Assembly (NCBI RefSeq): GCF_014268455.2
Contig: NZ_CP077085.1
Coordinates: forward strand, 1 to 64,000
DNA length: 64,000 nucleotides
Reading direction: 5' to 3'
From: Pseudomonas shahriarae
GTDB taxonomy: Bacteria; Pseudomonadota; Gammaproteobacteria; Pseudomonadales; Pseudomonadaceae
Made by a program: the position numbers and the translations under genes. This document shows positions 38,606 through 47,416 of this stretch, one piece after another. Below the pieces are notes generated by a model that was not told the origin of the DNA, did no database searches, and saw only the letters and a program-made list of their open reading frames with translations. Each line of letters opens with the position of its first letter. Position 1 is the first letter of the stretch.

Positions 38606-40681
38606 ATGACTGAGCTGTCGCAGGTGTCGGTGACGGCACTCAAGGGTGTCGGTGAAGCCATGGCCGAGAAACTGGCCAAGGTCGGCCTGGAGAACCTCCA
38701 GGACGTGTTGTTTCACCTGCCCCTGCGTTACCAGGACCGCACCCGCGTAGTGCCCATCGGCCATCTGCGCCCTGGGCAGGATGCCGTGGTCGAAGGCACC
38801 GTCAGCGGTGCCGATGTGGTGATGGGCAAGCGCCGCAGCCTGGTGGTGCGCCTGCAGGACGGTACCGGCGGCCTGAGCCTGCGCTTCTACCATTTCAGCA
38901 ACGCGCAAAAAGAAGGCCTCAAGCGCGGCACCCGTGTGCGCTGCTACGGTGAAGCGCGGCCAGGCGCGTCGGGCCTGGAAATCTACCACCCGGAATACCG
39001 TGCCATTACCGGCGACGAACCCCCGCCGGTAGACACCACCCTCACCCCCATCTACCCGCTCACCGAAGGCCTGACGCAACAGCGCCTGCGCCAGCTGTGC
39101 ATGCAGACCCTGACCCTGCTCGGTCCCCAAAGCCTGCCCGACTGGCTGCCGCAAGAGCTGGCCCGCGACTACCAGTTGGCGCCCCTGGCCGACGCGATCC
39201 GCTACCTGCATCACCCGCCGGCCGATGCCGATGTCGATGAATTGGCCCTGGGTCATCACTGGGCCCAGCATCGCCTGGCCTTTGAAGAGTTGCTGACCCA
39301 CCAACTGTCCCAGCAGCGCCTGCGCGAAAGCATGCGCTCCCTGCGGGCGCCGGCGATGCCCAAGGCCACGCGCCTGCCCGCGCAGTACCTGGCCAACCTG
39401 GGCTTTGCACCGACTGGCGCGCAGCAACGCGTAGGCAATGAAATCGCCTACGACCTGAGCCAGAAAGAACCAATGCTGCGCCTGATCCAGGGCGATGTTG
39501 GCGCCGGCAAGACCGTGGTCGCCGCCCTGGCCGCGCTGCAGGCCCTGGAGGCCGGTTATCAGGTGGCCCTGATGGCACCGACCGAGATCCTCGCCGAGCA
39601 GCACTTCATCACCTTCAAGCGCTGGCTCGAACCCCTGGGCCTGGAAGTGGCGTGGCTGGCGGGCAAGCTCAAGGGCAAGAACCGCACGGCCGCCCTGGAA
39701 CAGATCGCCGCCGGCGCACCGATGGTGGTGGGTACCCACGCGCTGTTCCAGGACGAAGTTAAATTCAAGAACCTGGCCTTGGTGATCATCGACGAACAGC
39801 ACCGTTTCGGCGTGCAACAACGCCTGGCCCTGCGCGAAAAGGGCGTGGGCGGGCGGATGAACCCGCACCAGTTGATCATGACCGCCACGCCGATCCCGCG
39901 CACGCTGGCCATGAGCGCCTACGCCGACCTCGACACCTCGATCCTCGACGAGCTGCCGCCGGGCCGAACGCCGGTCAACACGGTCCTGGTCACCGACACC
40001 CGACGGGTCGAAGTGATCGAACGGGTGCGCGGCGCCTGTGCCGAAGGGCGCCAGGCGTATTGGGTATGCACGCTGATCGAAGAGTCCGAAGAGCTGACCT
40101 GCCAGGCCGCTGAAACCACCTATGAAGACCTCACCAGCGCCTTGGGCGAGCTCAAGGTCGGGCTGATTCACGGGCGCATGAAGCCTGCGGAAAAAGCCGC
40201 GGTGATGGCCGAGTTCAAGGCCGGCAACCTGCAATTGCTGGTGGCCACCACGGTGATCGAAGTCGGCGTGGACGTGCCCAACGCCAGCCTGATGATCATC
40301 GAAAACCCCGAACGCCTGGGCCTGGCACAGTTACACCAGCTGCGCGGCCGAGTCGGCCGGGGCAGTGCCGCCAGCCACTGCGTGCTGCTCTACCATCCGC
40401 CGCTGTCGCAGATTGGTCGCCAGCGCCTGGGGATCATGCGCGAGACCAACGATGGCTTCGTGATCGCCGAAAAAGACCTGGAACTGCGCGGCCCCGGCGA
40501 AATGCTCGGCACCCGCCAGACCGGCCTGCTGCAATTCAAGGTGGCCGACCTGATGCGCGATGCCGACCTGCTACCTGCCGTGCGCGATGCAGCCCAGGCC
40601 CTGCTGGAGCGCTGGCCGCACCACGTCAGCCCGCTGCTGGATCGCTGGCTGCGCCACGGCCAGCAATACGGCCAGGTCTGA
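38606..40681 (+). CDS. recG: ATP-dependent DNA helicase RecG
   Basis: 691 residues. N-terminal wedge/OB domain (HLRPGQDAVVEGTVSGADVVMGKRRSLVVRLQDGTGGLSLRFYHF), Walker A GDVGAGKTVVAALA, motif II IIDEQHRFGV, then TATPIPRTLAM, and the C-terminal helicase half with VGVDVPNASLMIIENPERLGLAQLHQLRGRVGRG. It reverses stalled forks and processes branched DNA. The start MTELSQVSVTALKGVGEAMAEKL fits the family; a longer frame overlapping oxyR is rejected. Confidence 0.97.
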   Translation: MTELSQVSVTALKGVGEAMAEKLAKVGLENLQDVLFHLPLRYQDRTRVVPIGHLRPGQDAVVEGTVSGADVVMGKRRSLVVRLQDGTGGLSLRFYHFSNAQKEGLKRGTRVRCYGEARPGASGLEIYHPEYRAITGDEPPPVDTTLTPIYPLTEGLTQQRLRQLCMQTLTLLGPQSLPDWLPQELARDYQLAPLADAIRYLHHPPADADVDELALGHHWAQHRLAFEELLTHQLSQQRLRESMRSLRAPAMPKATRLPAQYLANLGFAPTGAQQRVGNEIAYDLSQKEPMLRLIQGDVGAGKTVVAALAALQALEAGYQVALMAPTEILAEQHFITFKRWLEPLGLEVAWLAGKLKGKNRTAALEQIAAGAPMVVGTHALFQDEVKFKNLALVIIDEQHRFGVQQRLALREKGVGGRMNPHQLIMTATPIPRTLAMSAYADLDTSILDELPPGRTPVNTVLVTDTRRVEVIERVRGACAEGRQAYWVCTLIEESEELTCQAAETTYEDLTSALGELKVGLIHGRMKPAEKAAVMAEFKAGNLQLLVATTVIEVGVDVPNASLMIIENPERLGLAQLHQLRGRVGRGSAASHCVLLYHPPLSQIGRQRLGIMRETNDGFVIAEKDLELRGPGEMLGTRQTGLLQFKVADLMRDADLLPAVRDAAQALLERWPHHVSPLLDRWLRHGQQYGQV

Positions 40682-40782
40682 CAGCCCGCCAATAGCCGAC
40701 ACCATCACAAACCGCAGTTAGACACCCCCGGCCGGACCAAGCTGGTTATACTCCAAGCAAATGTAGAAAATTGGATCCGGCC

Positions 40783-42183
40783 ATGTCAGAAGTTGCCCAC
40801 GCCACAGCCCCGCCGACCGCACCCCCGGTCATTCGGGACTTGCTCGCAAAACTCGCCGTCAACTACACGGAAGTCACCGACCACCCCGGCCTGAACCCGG
40901 CCCGAAAGGTTCAAGCGGTACTGCTCGATGACGCGGTGGGCGCCCTGATGGTGCTGTTTCCCCAGAGCCAGTTGCTGGATCTCAATCGCCTCACCGAACT
41001 GACCGGCCGCAACCTGACCGCTGTCGCGCCGGAGCGCCTGGATCGCATGCTCGGCAAACACAGCCTGAGCCTGCTGCCCGGCCTGCCGCCGCTGACCAGC
41101 TCGCCTTGCCTGTACGAAGAAAGCCTCCTGCGCGAGCCGACCCTGCTGGTGCACTCGGGCGAAGCCACCGTGCTGCTGGAAATCGCCAGCGACGACTTCA
41201 AGCGCCTGCTGAACAAAGCCAGTGCCGCCAACTTCGGCGAACCCCTGAGCCGCATCCTGCCCAACTTCGACCGTCCCAACGACGACCGCGACGAAATTAC
41301 CCAGGCGATGCAGGCGTTTACCGCGCGCCGCATCCAGCAACGCCTGGAAGCCACCATTGAAATTCCACCGCTGGCCGATACCGCGCAGAAGATCATCAAG
41401 CTGCGGGTCGATCCCAACGCAACCATCGACGACATCACCGGCGTGGTCGAGACCGACCCGGCCCTGGCCGCGCAAGTAGTGAGCTGGGCGGCCTCGCCGT
41501 ACTACGCCTCACCGGGCAAGATCCGTTCGGTAGAGGACGCAATTGTGCGTGTGCTGGGCTTCGACCTGGTGATCAACCTGGCCCTGGGCCTGGCGCTGGG
41601 CAAGACCTTGAGCCTGCCCAAGGACCATCCGCAACAGGCCACGCCCTACTGGCACCAGTCGATCTACACCGCCGCAGTGATCGAGGGCCTGACCCGCGCC
41701 ATGCCCCGCGCCCAGCGCCCGGAAGCCGGCCTGACCTACCTGGCGGGCCTGCTGCACAACTTTGGCTACCTGTTGCTGGCCCATGTCTTCCCGCCGCACT
41801 TCTCGCTGATCTGCAGGCACCTGGAGGTCAACCCGCACCTGTGCCACAGCTATGTCGAGCAGCACTTGCTGGGCATCAGCCGCGAGCAGATCGGCGCCTG
41901 GCTGATGCGTTACTGGGATATGCCGCAAGAGCTGTCCACGGCCCTGCGCTTCCAGCATGACCCGAGCTACGACGGCCAATACGCCGAATACCCGAACCTG
42001 GTATGCCTGGCCGTGCGCTTGCTGCGCGGGCGTGGGATTGGCTCCGGGCCTGAGGCCGAGATTCCGGACGAACTGCTGGAGCGCCTGGGCCTGAGCCGCG
42101 ACAAGGCCGAGGAGGTGGTGAGCAAGGTGTTGGATGCCGAGGTGTTGTTGCGCGAACTGGCGTCGCAGTTCAGCCAGGGCTGA
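40783..42183 (+). CDS. HDOD-domain protein with N-terminal YbaK/aaRS-editing-like domain
   Basis: 466 residues. Residues about 15-155 look like a YbaK/EbsC (aminoacyl-tRNA editing-like) domain: VIRDLLAKLAVNYTEVTDHPGLNPARKVQAVLLDDAVGALMVLFPQSQLLDLNRLTELTGRNL. Residues about 200-400 form an HDOD domain (IEIPPLADTAQKIIKLRVDPNATIDDITGVVETDPALAAQVVSWAASPYYASPGKIRSVEDAIVRVLGFDLV and LAGLLHNFGYLLLAHVFPPHF). HDOD proteins are signalling adaptors without proven hydrolase activity. GGATC lies seven bases before the ATG. It corresponds to PA5346. Function unknown. Confidence 0.83.
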   Translation: MSEVAHATAPPTAPPVIRDLLAKLAVNYTEVTDHPGLNPARKVQAVLLDDAVGALMVLFPQSQLLDLNRLTELTGRNLTAVAPERLDRMLGKHSLSLLPGLPPLTSSPCLYEESLLREPTLLVHSGEATVLLEIASDDFKRLLNKASAANFGEPLSRILPNFDRPNDDRDEITQAMQAFTARRIQQRLEATIEIPPLADTAQKIIKLRVDPNATIDDITGVVETDPALAAQVVSWAASPYYASPGKIRSVEDAIVRVLGFDLVINLALGLALGKTLSLPKDHPQQATPYWHQSIYTAAVIEGLTRAMPRAQRPEAGLTYLAGLLHNFGYLLLAHVFPPHFSLICRHLEVNPHLCHSYVEQHLLGISREQIGAWLMRYWDMPQELSTALRFQHDPSYDGQYAEYPNLVCLAVRLLRGRGIGSGPEAEIPDELLERLGLSRDKAEEVVSKVLDAEVLLRELASQFSQG

Positions 42184-42202
42184 AGCCGGCGCCTGTTGTA
42201 CC

Positions 42203-42289
42203 GCTATCGCAGGCAAGCCAGCTCCCACAGTTGACCGGGTTCCAACGTTGGAATGCACTCAATATGTGGGGAGCTGGCTTGCCTGCGAT
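42203..42289. repeat. inverted REP pair, opposite orientation
   Basis: GCTATCGCAGGCAAGCCAGC on the left and its inverse ending GGCTTGCCTGCGAT on the right are arranged outward compared with the other pairs. The GGGAGCTGG ends face each other across a spacer containing the perfect palindrome TTCCAACGTTGGAA (42240-42253). Between the convergent HDOD and SCP2-like genes. Confidence 0.85.
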
Positions 42290-42306
42290 GAATCCAACCC
42301 GGTCTC

Positions 42307-42684
42307 TCAGGCCTTCTTTTTCTTCGGCTTCAGATACTTGGTCAAGCCCTGGAACCACATCACCAGGGCCGGGTTGCCCTTGATCTGGATCGACTTGTCC
42401 TGAATCCCCGTCATGAACGCCAGTTGCTTGTTCTTCGCCTGCATCGTGGCGAAGCCGTAGGCGGCGTCTTTAAACGCGATGGCAAATGCCGGCTCCGGGT
42501 GGACACCCGAGCGGCTGGTGATGCGCTGGTCTTTGACGATGAAGTGACGGGCAACCTTGCCGTCAAGGGTCTGCAGCTGGAATGCCAGATCCTTGTCACC
42601 CAACTGCTGCTGGAACGCAGGGTTGTTGCGGCTGGCTTTGGCCATCATCAGGCCCAGCACCCACAGAAGAAAACGAAATTTCAT
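42307..42684 (-). CDS. SCP2 sterol-carrier-like domain protein
   Basis: 125 residues. After a short hydrophobic N-terminus (MKFRFLLWVLGLMMAKAS) the chain LAFQLQTLDGKVARHFIVKDQRITSRSGVHPEPAFAIAFKDAAYGFATM...IQIKGNPALVMWFQGL has the SCP2 lipid-binding pattern: DGK...F, then a beta strand, then G-hydrophobic-MWF. The Lys-rich tail is KPKKKK. GAGG eight bases before the ATG sets the start. It probably binds a hydrophobic ligand; no pathway can be named. Confidence 0.72.
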   Translation of the reverse strand: MKFRFLLWVLGLMMAKASRNNPAFQQQLGDKDLAFQLQTLDGKVARHFIVKDQRITSRSGVHPEPAFAIAFKDAAYGFATMQAKNKQLAFMTGIQDKSIQIKGNPALVMWFQGLTKYLKPKKKKA

Positions 42685-42742
42685 GCACACGGCCTCAGTG
42701 TAATTATTGGGTGGCCGCAGCAGTTTAACGATTTGTGCGCGG

Positions 42743-42785
42743 AACGCTACCGATCTCCCGCGTTAGCAGGAGATCGGCTGGCGTT
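42743..42785 (-). terminator. long hairpin after tagQ
   Basis: Reading inward, AACGC pairs with GCGTT and CCGATCTCC with GGAGATCGG, giving 14 pairs around a ten-base loop, with a small internal mismatch. It lies 25 bases past the tagQ stop. No U tract follows on the minus strand, so it may protect or end the long T6SS transcript. Confidence 0.4.
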
Positions 42786-42809
42786 TACCGCTTATAGCAA
42801 CAACTTGGC

Positions 42810-43739
42810 TTAGACGTTAGGGCAAGGCACCGGTGCCCAGTCGGCCAGGTTCGGATCGCGGCAGGTGCCTTCGATCTGTGCTTTACCGGCGCTGGCCACT
42901 TGCTTGCTTTCAGTCTGCTTGACCTTGGCGGTCTGGATGCTTCGCTCGGTGCTCACCGCTTCGGTCGGCACCTTGGGCAGTGGCGGACGCTTGGTCACGA
43001 CCTTGCCGGTCGACTTGCCTTTTTTCGCCGGCACCACCGCCGGGGCGGTATCTGCCGTGGCCACGGTCACCACGTCATTGCGCTGCACACCCACCTGTTG
43101 CAGGTCTTTCTCGTAGGCCTGGGTGTAGTTGTTCAGGTCTTCGCTGGCCTTGCCGTTGACCGCGACGATCAGGTCGTTGGATTCCTTCAGGCCGGCGACG
43201 ATTTCTGCCAGGCGCTTGCGGCCTTCGGTGTCATTGACGGTCTTGGCCTTGCGGTCGGCCACCAGCTTGGTGAACGCGCTCTGGTAGCACTGCTGGGACG
43301 CCTTGGCGTACGCGGTGCTGCGGTCGATATCGGAGGCGCTTTTGTTGAAGTCGGTGGCGTAGGACGCGATGCGCTGGTTGTCATCGCTGATCTGCTTCTG
43401 GCGCTCGGTGTAGTAACCCGCCGCGCCGCCCGCCAAGGCTCCGCCCGCCGCGCCAATGGCGGCATTGCGGCCACGCTTGTCCGAATCGCCGGTCAGGGCG
43501 CCCAACAGCGCACCACCGGCCGCGCCGAGGGCGGCGCCGGTGACGACCGACTTGGTCATGTCCGAATCAGTAGCGCGCAGGTGCTGCACCGGCTCGTAGC
43601 AGCTGGGGTAGTACTCGACCTTGGTGCTCGACGCGACCTTGGAGGCCGGCGACGTGGCGCAACCGGTCAGCACGGTGCTGAAGCCAGCCGCGATCAGCAG
43701 CAAGTAACGCTTGGAAACCGCCTTACGGGAAAAAAGCAT
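42810..43739 (-). CDS. tagQ: T6SS-associated outer-membrane lipoprotein TagQ
   Basis: 309 residues with a lipoprotein signal ending LTGC (C27). A glycine-zipper region (VVTGAALGAAGGALLGALTGDSDKRGRNAAIGAAGGALAGGAAG, about 65-110) is followed by a long helical part and a Lys/Pro-rich segment. TagQ anchors TagR at the outer membrane and is needed for PpkA-driven T6SS firing in P. aeruginosa. The start MLFSRKAV gives the signal peptide directly; the 29 extra upstream residues are rejected. Last gene of the leftward operon, 83 bases after tagR. Confidence 0.86.
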   Translation of the reverse strand: MLFSRKAVSKRYLLLIAAGFSTVLTGCATSPASKVASSTKVEYYPSCYEPVQHLRATDSDMTKSVVTGAALGAAGGALLGALTGDSDKRGRNAAIGAAGGALAGGAAGYYTERQKQISDDNQRIASYATDFNKSASDIDRSTAYAKASQQCYQSAFTKLVADRKAKTVNDTEGRKRLAEIVAGLKESNDLIVAVNGKASEDLNNYTQAYEKDLQQVGVQRNDVVTVATADTAPAVVPAKKGKSTGKVVTKRPPLPKVPTEAVSTERSIQTAKVKQTESKQVASAGKAQIEGTCRDPNLADWAPVPCPNV

Positions 43740-43822
43740 AGGTGTGTTCTCTTTTAAGTTTGTCTTGCCCAGCACGGCCCATGCCGCCTGAGTCCCTTCC
43801 AAGCTCGCTATACAACCAACGG

Positions 43823-45535
43823 TCAAGACCGCTGACCGCTCGCTGCGAGCAATTCCTTCAAAATCGTTGCCGGGTCGGCTCGCTGTTGTTTGCGATAGTT
43901 GCCGACATGGCGAACGAATAACGTCGCGCGTGTCACCAGGCTCTTGCCCAGTACCGGCTTGCGCTCCAACTCTTGCTGGATCCGTTGAAACTGCGCCTGG
44001 ATCACCGCATCGGTGTAGCGCGTGCCGGTGGCCAGGTTGTCGATATAAATCGCCACTGCGCCGTCGAGCGCGCTGCGGCCATTGGCGATGGCCGTGGCGA
44101 ACAACTGCGCGCTGGCCTCGTCCTTGGCGTCCAGGGACTGCTGGCGACTCTTCTGCAGATTGATCAGGCGGATGTTGTAGTTATTGATGGTCTCGGCCAC
44201 CAGGGCGGCAGACTGGATCAGGTTGCCAGCCGCCTCCTCACGCTGCTGGGCGATCAGCGACACGTTGCGCTTGAGCTCTTCGTTGACCAGCCCCAGCTCG
44301 GCCTGCAGCCGTGGGTCGACGCTGGCGGCGATAATGCTGTCCAGGCGCTTGGTCGGGTCCTGGGCGTCGTCGATAGCGTCGGTCAGCGCGGCCAGGCGCC
44401 CCTCTTTCTGCCACTGCGCGAACAGTTCGTTGTAGCGTGAGCGCGGTGCCGACAGCGCGCCAATCGCCACCCTGAAGCCCGTGGTCTCGTTGCTTTGCTC
44501 CGTGCCATCGGCGCCGAACAGCGGGTATTCGCGGCGCATGCCGCTGAACAGCGTGCCCTCGCCTTCAAGGTAGTTGCCGCCCTTGACGATAAAGCCGCCG
44601 TAGGTGCCCTGGCGGCGCCCGGCGTGAACCAGCTGGAACGACTCCTGGACCATCTCCGCGGCGTTGCCGATCACATCGAACATGCCGATGGGGTTCGGTA
44701 ACTTGGTACCGATAGGCATCAGCCGCGCCGCCTGGCCGGTGCCGCCGGCGACCTGGTTGAACACCGCCCAATCGCCCAGCGGGCCGTCGCTGTCGCTGCC
44801 CTCGATACGCCGGGGGAACAAGCGGCCTTCCAGATCCTGGCGGCTCACTGCCTGGCCGCCGCGCGCGGCGAACTCCCATTCCACCTCGGTGGGCAGCCGC
44901 ACAAACCCCAGGCCGCCATCTTGCGCCGAAGCACCGCGGCCACTGACCGGCAGCAAGTCGCGGTGATATTTCATCAGCCAGGCGCTGTAGACCGCCGAGA
45001 AACGCTCGGCTTCAAAGCGCGACAGCTTGACCTTGGGCAAGCGCCCGGCCATGCCCTCAGGCACCTCGCACGCTGGCGCCGGCTCACCACTGGCCAGGGA
45101 CTGGGCCTGGGACATGACCTGCGCGTACTGGCGCGCGGTGACTTCGTACTTGCCGATAAAGTAGAGCATCGGCTTGAGCGGGGTCTTGGCGTCGGTCTTG
45201 GGCATCAGTGGCGCGATGACCTTGTTCCAGCCCTTGGGCAAATCCTTGAGGGTGAATTGACCGTTGATAAAGTCGCGGCGATAACCCGAGATAAACGACT
45301 GCTTGTAGCCCGCCTCGCCTTCGCTGAACGGGTAGCCGAGGCTGACCTCTCGGTCGTCCAGGGTGCCCTGGGCCAGGACATAGGCGTAGCGGAACACCAT
45401 GTTGCCCTCACACGGCAGCGGCAGGCTGACGTCATCGGCCAACGGCTTGGGGTTGTCGAGCTTATCGCTTGCCTCGTCGGCCCAGGCCACAGTGGCCAGG
45501 CTCAGCGCCACGGCGGCGCCCAATAACTTATACAT
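43823..45535 (-). CDS. tagR: T6SS sensor protein TagR (formylglycine-generating-enzyme-like)
   Basis: 570 residues with a Sec signal peptide (MYKLLGAAVALSLATVAWA). A central FGE/SUMF1-like domain contains YFIGKYEVTARQYAQVM, VRLPTEVEWEFAARGG and NPIGMFDVIGNAAEMVQESF...GGFIVKGGNY. The C-terminal part is helical. TagR acts in the periplasm to promote PpkA dimerisation and signalling. GAGGG eight bases before the ATG fixes the start. It overlaps tagS by eight bases. Confidence 0.9.
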   Translation of the reverse strand: MYKLLGAAVALSLATVAWADEASDKLDNPKPLADDVSLPLPCEGNMVFRYAYVLAQGTLDDREVSLGYPFSEGEAGYKQSFISGYRRDFINGQFTLKDLPKGWNKVIAPLMPKTDAKTPLKPMLYFIGKYEVTARQYAQVMSQAQSLASGEPAPACEVPEGMAGRLPKVKLSRFEAERFSAVYSAWLMKYHRDLLPVSGRGASAQDGGLGFVRLPTEVEWEFAARGGQAVSRQDLEGRLFPRRIEGSDSDGPLGDWAVFNQVAGGTGQAARLMPIGTKLPNPIGMFDVIGNAAEMVQESFQLVHAGRRQGTYGGFIVKGGNYLEGEGTLFSGMRREYPLFGADGTEQSNETTGFRVAIGALSAPRSRYNELFAQWQKEGRLAALTDAIDDAQDPTKRLDSIIAASVDPRLQAELGLVNEELKRNVSLIAQQREEAAGNLIQSAALVAETINNYNIRLINLQKSRQQSLDAKDEASAQLFATAIANGRSALDGAVAIYIDNLATGTRYTDAVIQAQFQRIQQELERKPVLGKSLVTRATLFVRHVGNYRKQQRADPATILKELLAASGQRS

Positions 45536-46712
45536 CTCTGATGCCCTCAGAAGCCTGGATACGCGCGACCCGCCACCCCCCACACACGGCCGCCACGGCG
45601 CTGACGCCGAGCACCGCGACCAGGGCCAGGGCGTAATGCCGCGCCAACAGGTGGCTGGCGTATTCGCCCGGCACCTGCACGAATAATTGATTCAAACCCG
45701 CCTCGGCCAGGCCATACAGCCCGGCGCTGAGCACAGCGGCCAACCCCGCGCTGTAGAGCGCCTGCAGCGTCACGAACAACAACAGCGCGCCAGTGGAAAC
45801 CCCCAACAGGCGCAACACCAATAACTCCCGGCGCTTGCGCGCGACAGCGGCCAACGCCCCAGCGAAAATCGCCGCAAATGCCCCCGTCAAGGCCAGGCCG
45901 GCGATGATCCAGAACACGATCGCCAAGTTGCGACTCAGCGACTGCACCTGGGCGATGCTCAGCGCCTGGGTCGAGACCAACAGGTTCTGCGCGGCGAAAT
46001 ACAGCCGTAGCGGCTCAACATCGGTAAGGCTGCGTGCATATAAACGAAACGCCGGGTACACCCGCTGCTCGCTCACGCCCACCGCGTCACCCTCCCAGCC
46101 CAACGCCGGCACCGCACGGCCATCGCGATAATCTTCCGCCGCTTCCAGCAGGCTCAAGCCGGCAAACAAACCGTCCCGCGCAAACGCTTCCAGGGGCAGC
46201 ACGGCCACCACCTGCAACCGCGCATCCCGGGCCTCGACGCGCCCGGCCACTTGCCGCGCAAAGCGGGTTTGCAGCCAATCTCCCGGCCGCGCCGCCAGCT
46301 TCTCGGCGGCGGTGTGGCTCAGCACGATCTGCTCCAGGCCCGCCGGGATAGGCAAACCGCCCAGCAATGGATCACCCGGCGCGGTGGGCAGCATCTCCAG
46401 GGTCAACGTGCCCACCTGGGCCGTGGCCGCAATCTGCCGCGTACGCGGGATGGCAAACGCCACATCGCTGCGCTGACCAAGTTGCTCGACAAAGGCGCGA
46501 CTGAACCGCCCCCCGCCCAACGGGATGATTTCGCGGGTCGCCGGGTCATTCTCCAAGCGCTCGGTCAAGCTGCTGACCAGTCCGAATTTCAGGCCGAACA
46601 ACACCAGCAACGGCGCGATCACCGCCACCAGCGCCAACACCGAACAGGCCGACAGCCAGCCATCGTTGCGGTAATCCTGCCAAGCGAGGGAAGCCAACAG
46701 AGGGATACGCAT
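45528..46712 (-). CDS. tagS: T6SS ABC-type permease TagS
   Basis: 394 residues of the FtsX/MacB-type permease family. One membrane segment is near the N-terminus (WLSACSVLALVAVIAPLLVLFGLKFGL), followed by a large periplasmic domain and three C-terminal segments (IVFWIIAGLALTGAFAAIFAGALAAV, LLLFVTLQALYSAGLAAVLSAGL, YALALVAVLGVSAVAAVCGGW). With TagT it forms the inner-membrane part of the TagQRST sensor. GGGGAGG precedes the ATG; its ATG shares a base with the tagT stop. Confidence 0.9.
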   Translation of the reverse strand: MRIPLLASLAWQDYRNDGWLSACSVLALVAVIAPLLVLFGLKFGLVSSLTERLENDPATREIIPLGGGRFSRAFVEQLGQRSDVAFAIPRTRQIAATAQVGTLTLEMLPTAPGDPLLGGLPIPAGLEQIVLSHTAAEKLAARPGDWLQTRFARQVAGRVEARDARLQVVAVLPLEAFARDGLFAGLSLLEAAEDYRDGRAVPALGWEGDAVGVSEQRVYPAFRLYARSLTDVEPLRLYFAAQNLLVSTQALSIAQVQSLSRNLAIVFWIIAGLALTGAFAAIFAGALAAVARKRRELLVLRLLGVSTGALLLFVTLQALYSAGLAAVLSAGLYGLAEAGLNQLFVQVPGEYASHLLARHYALALVAVLGVSAVAAVCGGWRVARIQASEGIRDV

Positions 46713-47416
46713 CAACACGCCTCCCCGAGAGTCGCCGTGACGCCACCGTCGCTGTCGCGCTGGCAACTGATGCGCCGCACCTGCAAGCCACTGGCGCGGG
46801 CCAGGGGCTCGTCATGGGTGGCGATCACGCACGCGGCGCGGTGCTCACGGGCCTGGGTCAGCAGCGCCTGCATCACGCGCTCGGCATTGAGGGGATCCAG
46901 GGACGCAGTCGGCTCATCGGCCAGTACCAATTGCGGGGCATGGGCCAGGGCACGGGCGCAACTGACGCGCTGGCGCTGACCCACCGACAACGCGCCAGGC
47001 TTCTTGGCCAACTGGTCGCTGATTTGCAACTGCGCAGCCAGCCGCGCCACGCTGCCATCGTCCTTCAGGCCCAACAGCTGCCGGGACAGGGCGATATTGC
47101 TGCGCACATCGAGAAAGCCCAGCAGGCCACCGGTCTGCAGCACGTAACCAAGATGCCGGCTGCGCAACCCGGCCAACGTGGATTGCTGATTGGCCCGCCA
47201 CAGCCCGCCGATATCCAACTGGTTGAATTCAAAACGGCCCACCTGATCAGGTGCCAGGACCAACGCCAGCAGATCGAGCAAGGTGCTTTTGCCGCAACCG
47301 CTCGGCCCGACAATCGCCAGCTGTTCACCTGCACCCAGGTGCAGTGCCGGGATCACCAGGCTATAGCGCTGGCTACCGAGGCCCCGGTTCTTGTGCACCG
47401 CGCTCAGGTTCAGCAT
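46712..47416 (-). CDS. tagT: T6SS ABC-type ATPase TagT
   Basis: 234 residues. Walker A IVGPSGCGKSTLLDLL, signature LSVGQRQRVSCARAL (V replaces the usual second G), Walker B LVLADEPTASLD, and the H-loop ATHDEPLA. It pairs with TagS. Its ATG overlaps the ppkA stop as TGATG, indicating coupled translation. Confidence 0.92.
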   Translation of the reverse strand: MLNLSAVHKNRGLGSQRYSLVIPALHLGAGEQLAIVGPSGCGKSTLLDLLALVLAPDQVGRFEFNQLDIGGLWRANQQSTLAGLRSRHLGYVLQTGGLLGFLDVRSNIALSRQLLGLKDDGSVARLAAQLQISDQLAKKPGALSVGQRQRVSCARALAHAPQLVLADEPTASLDPLNAERVMQALLTQAREHRAACVIATHDEPLARASGLQVRRISCQRDSDGGVTATLGEAC

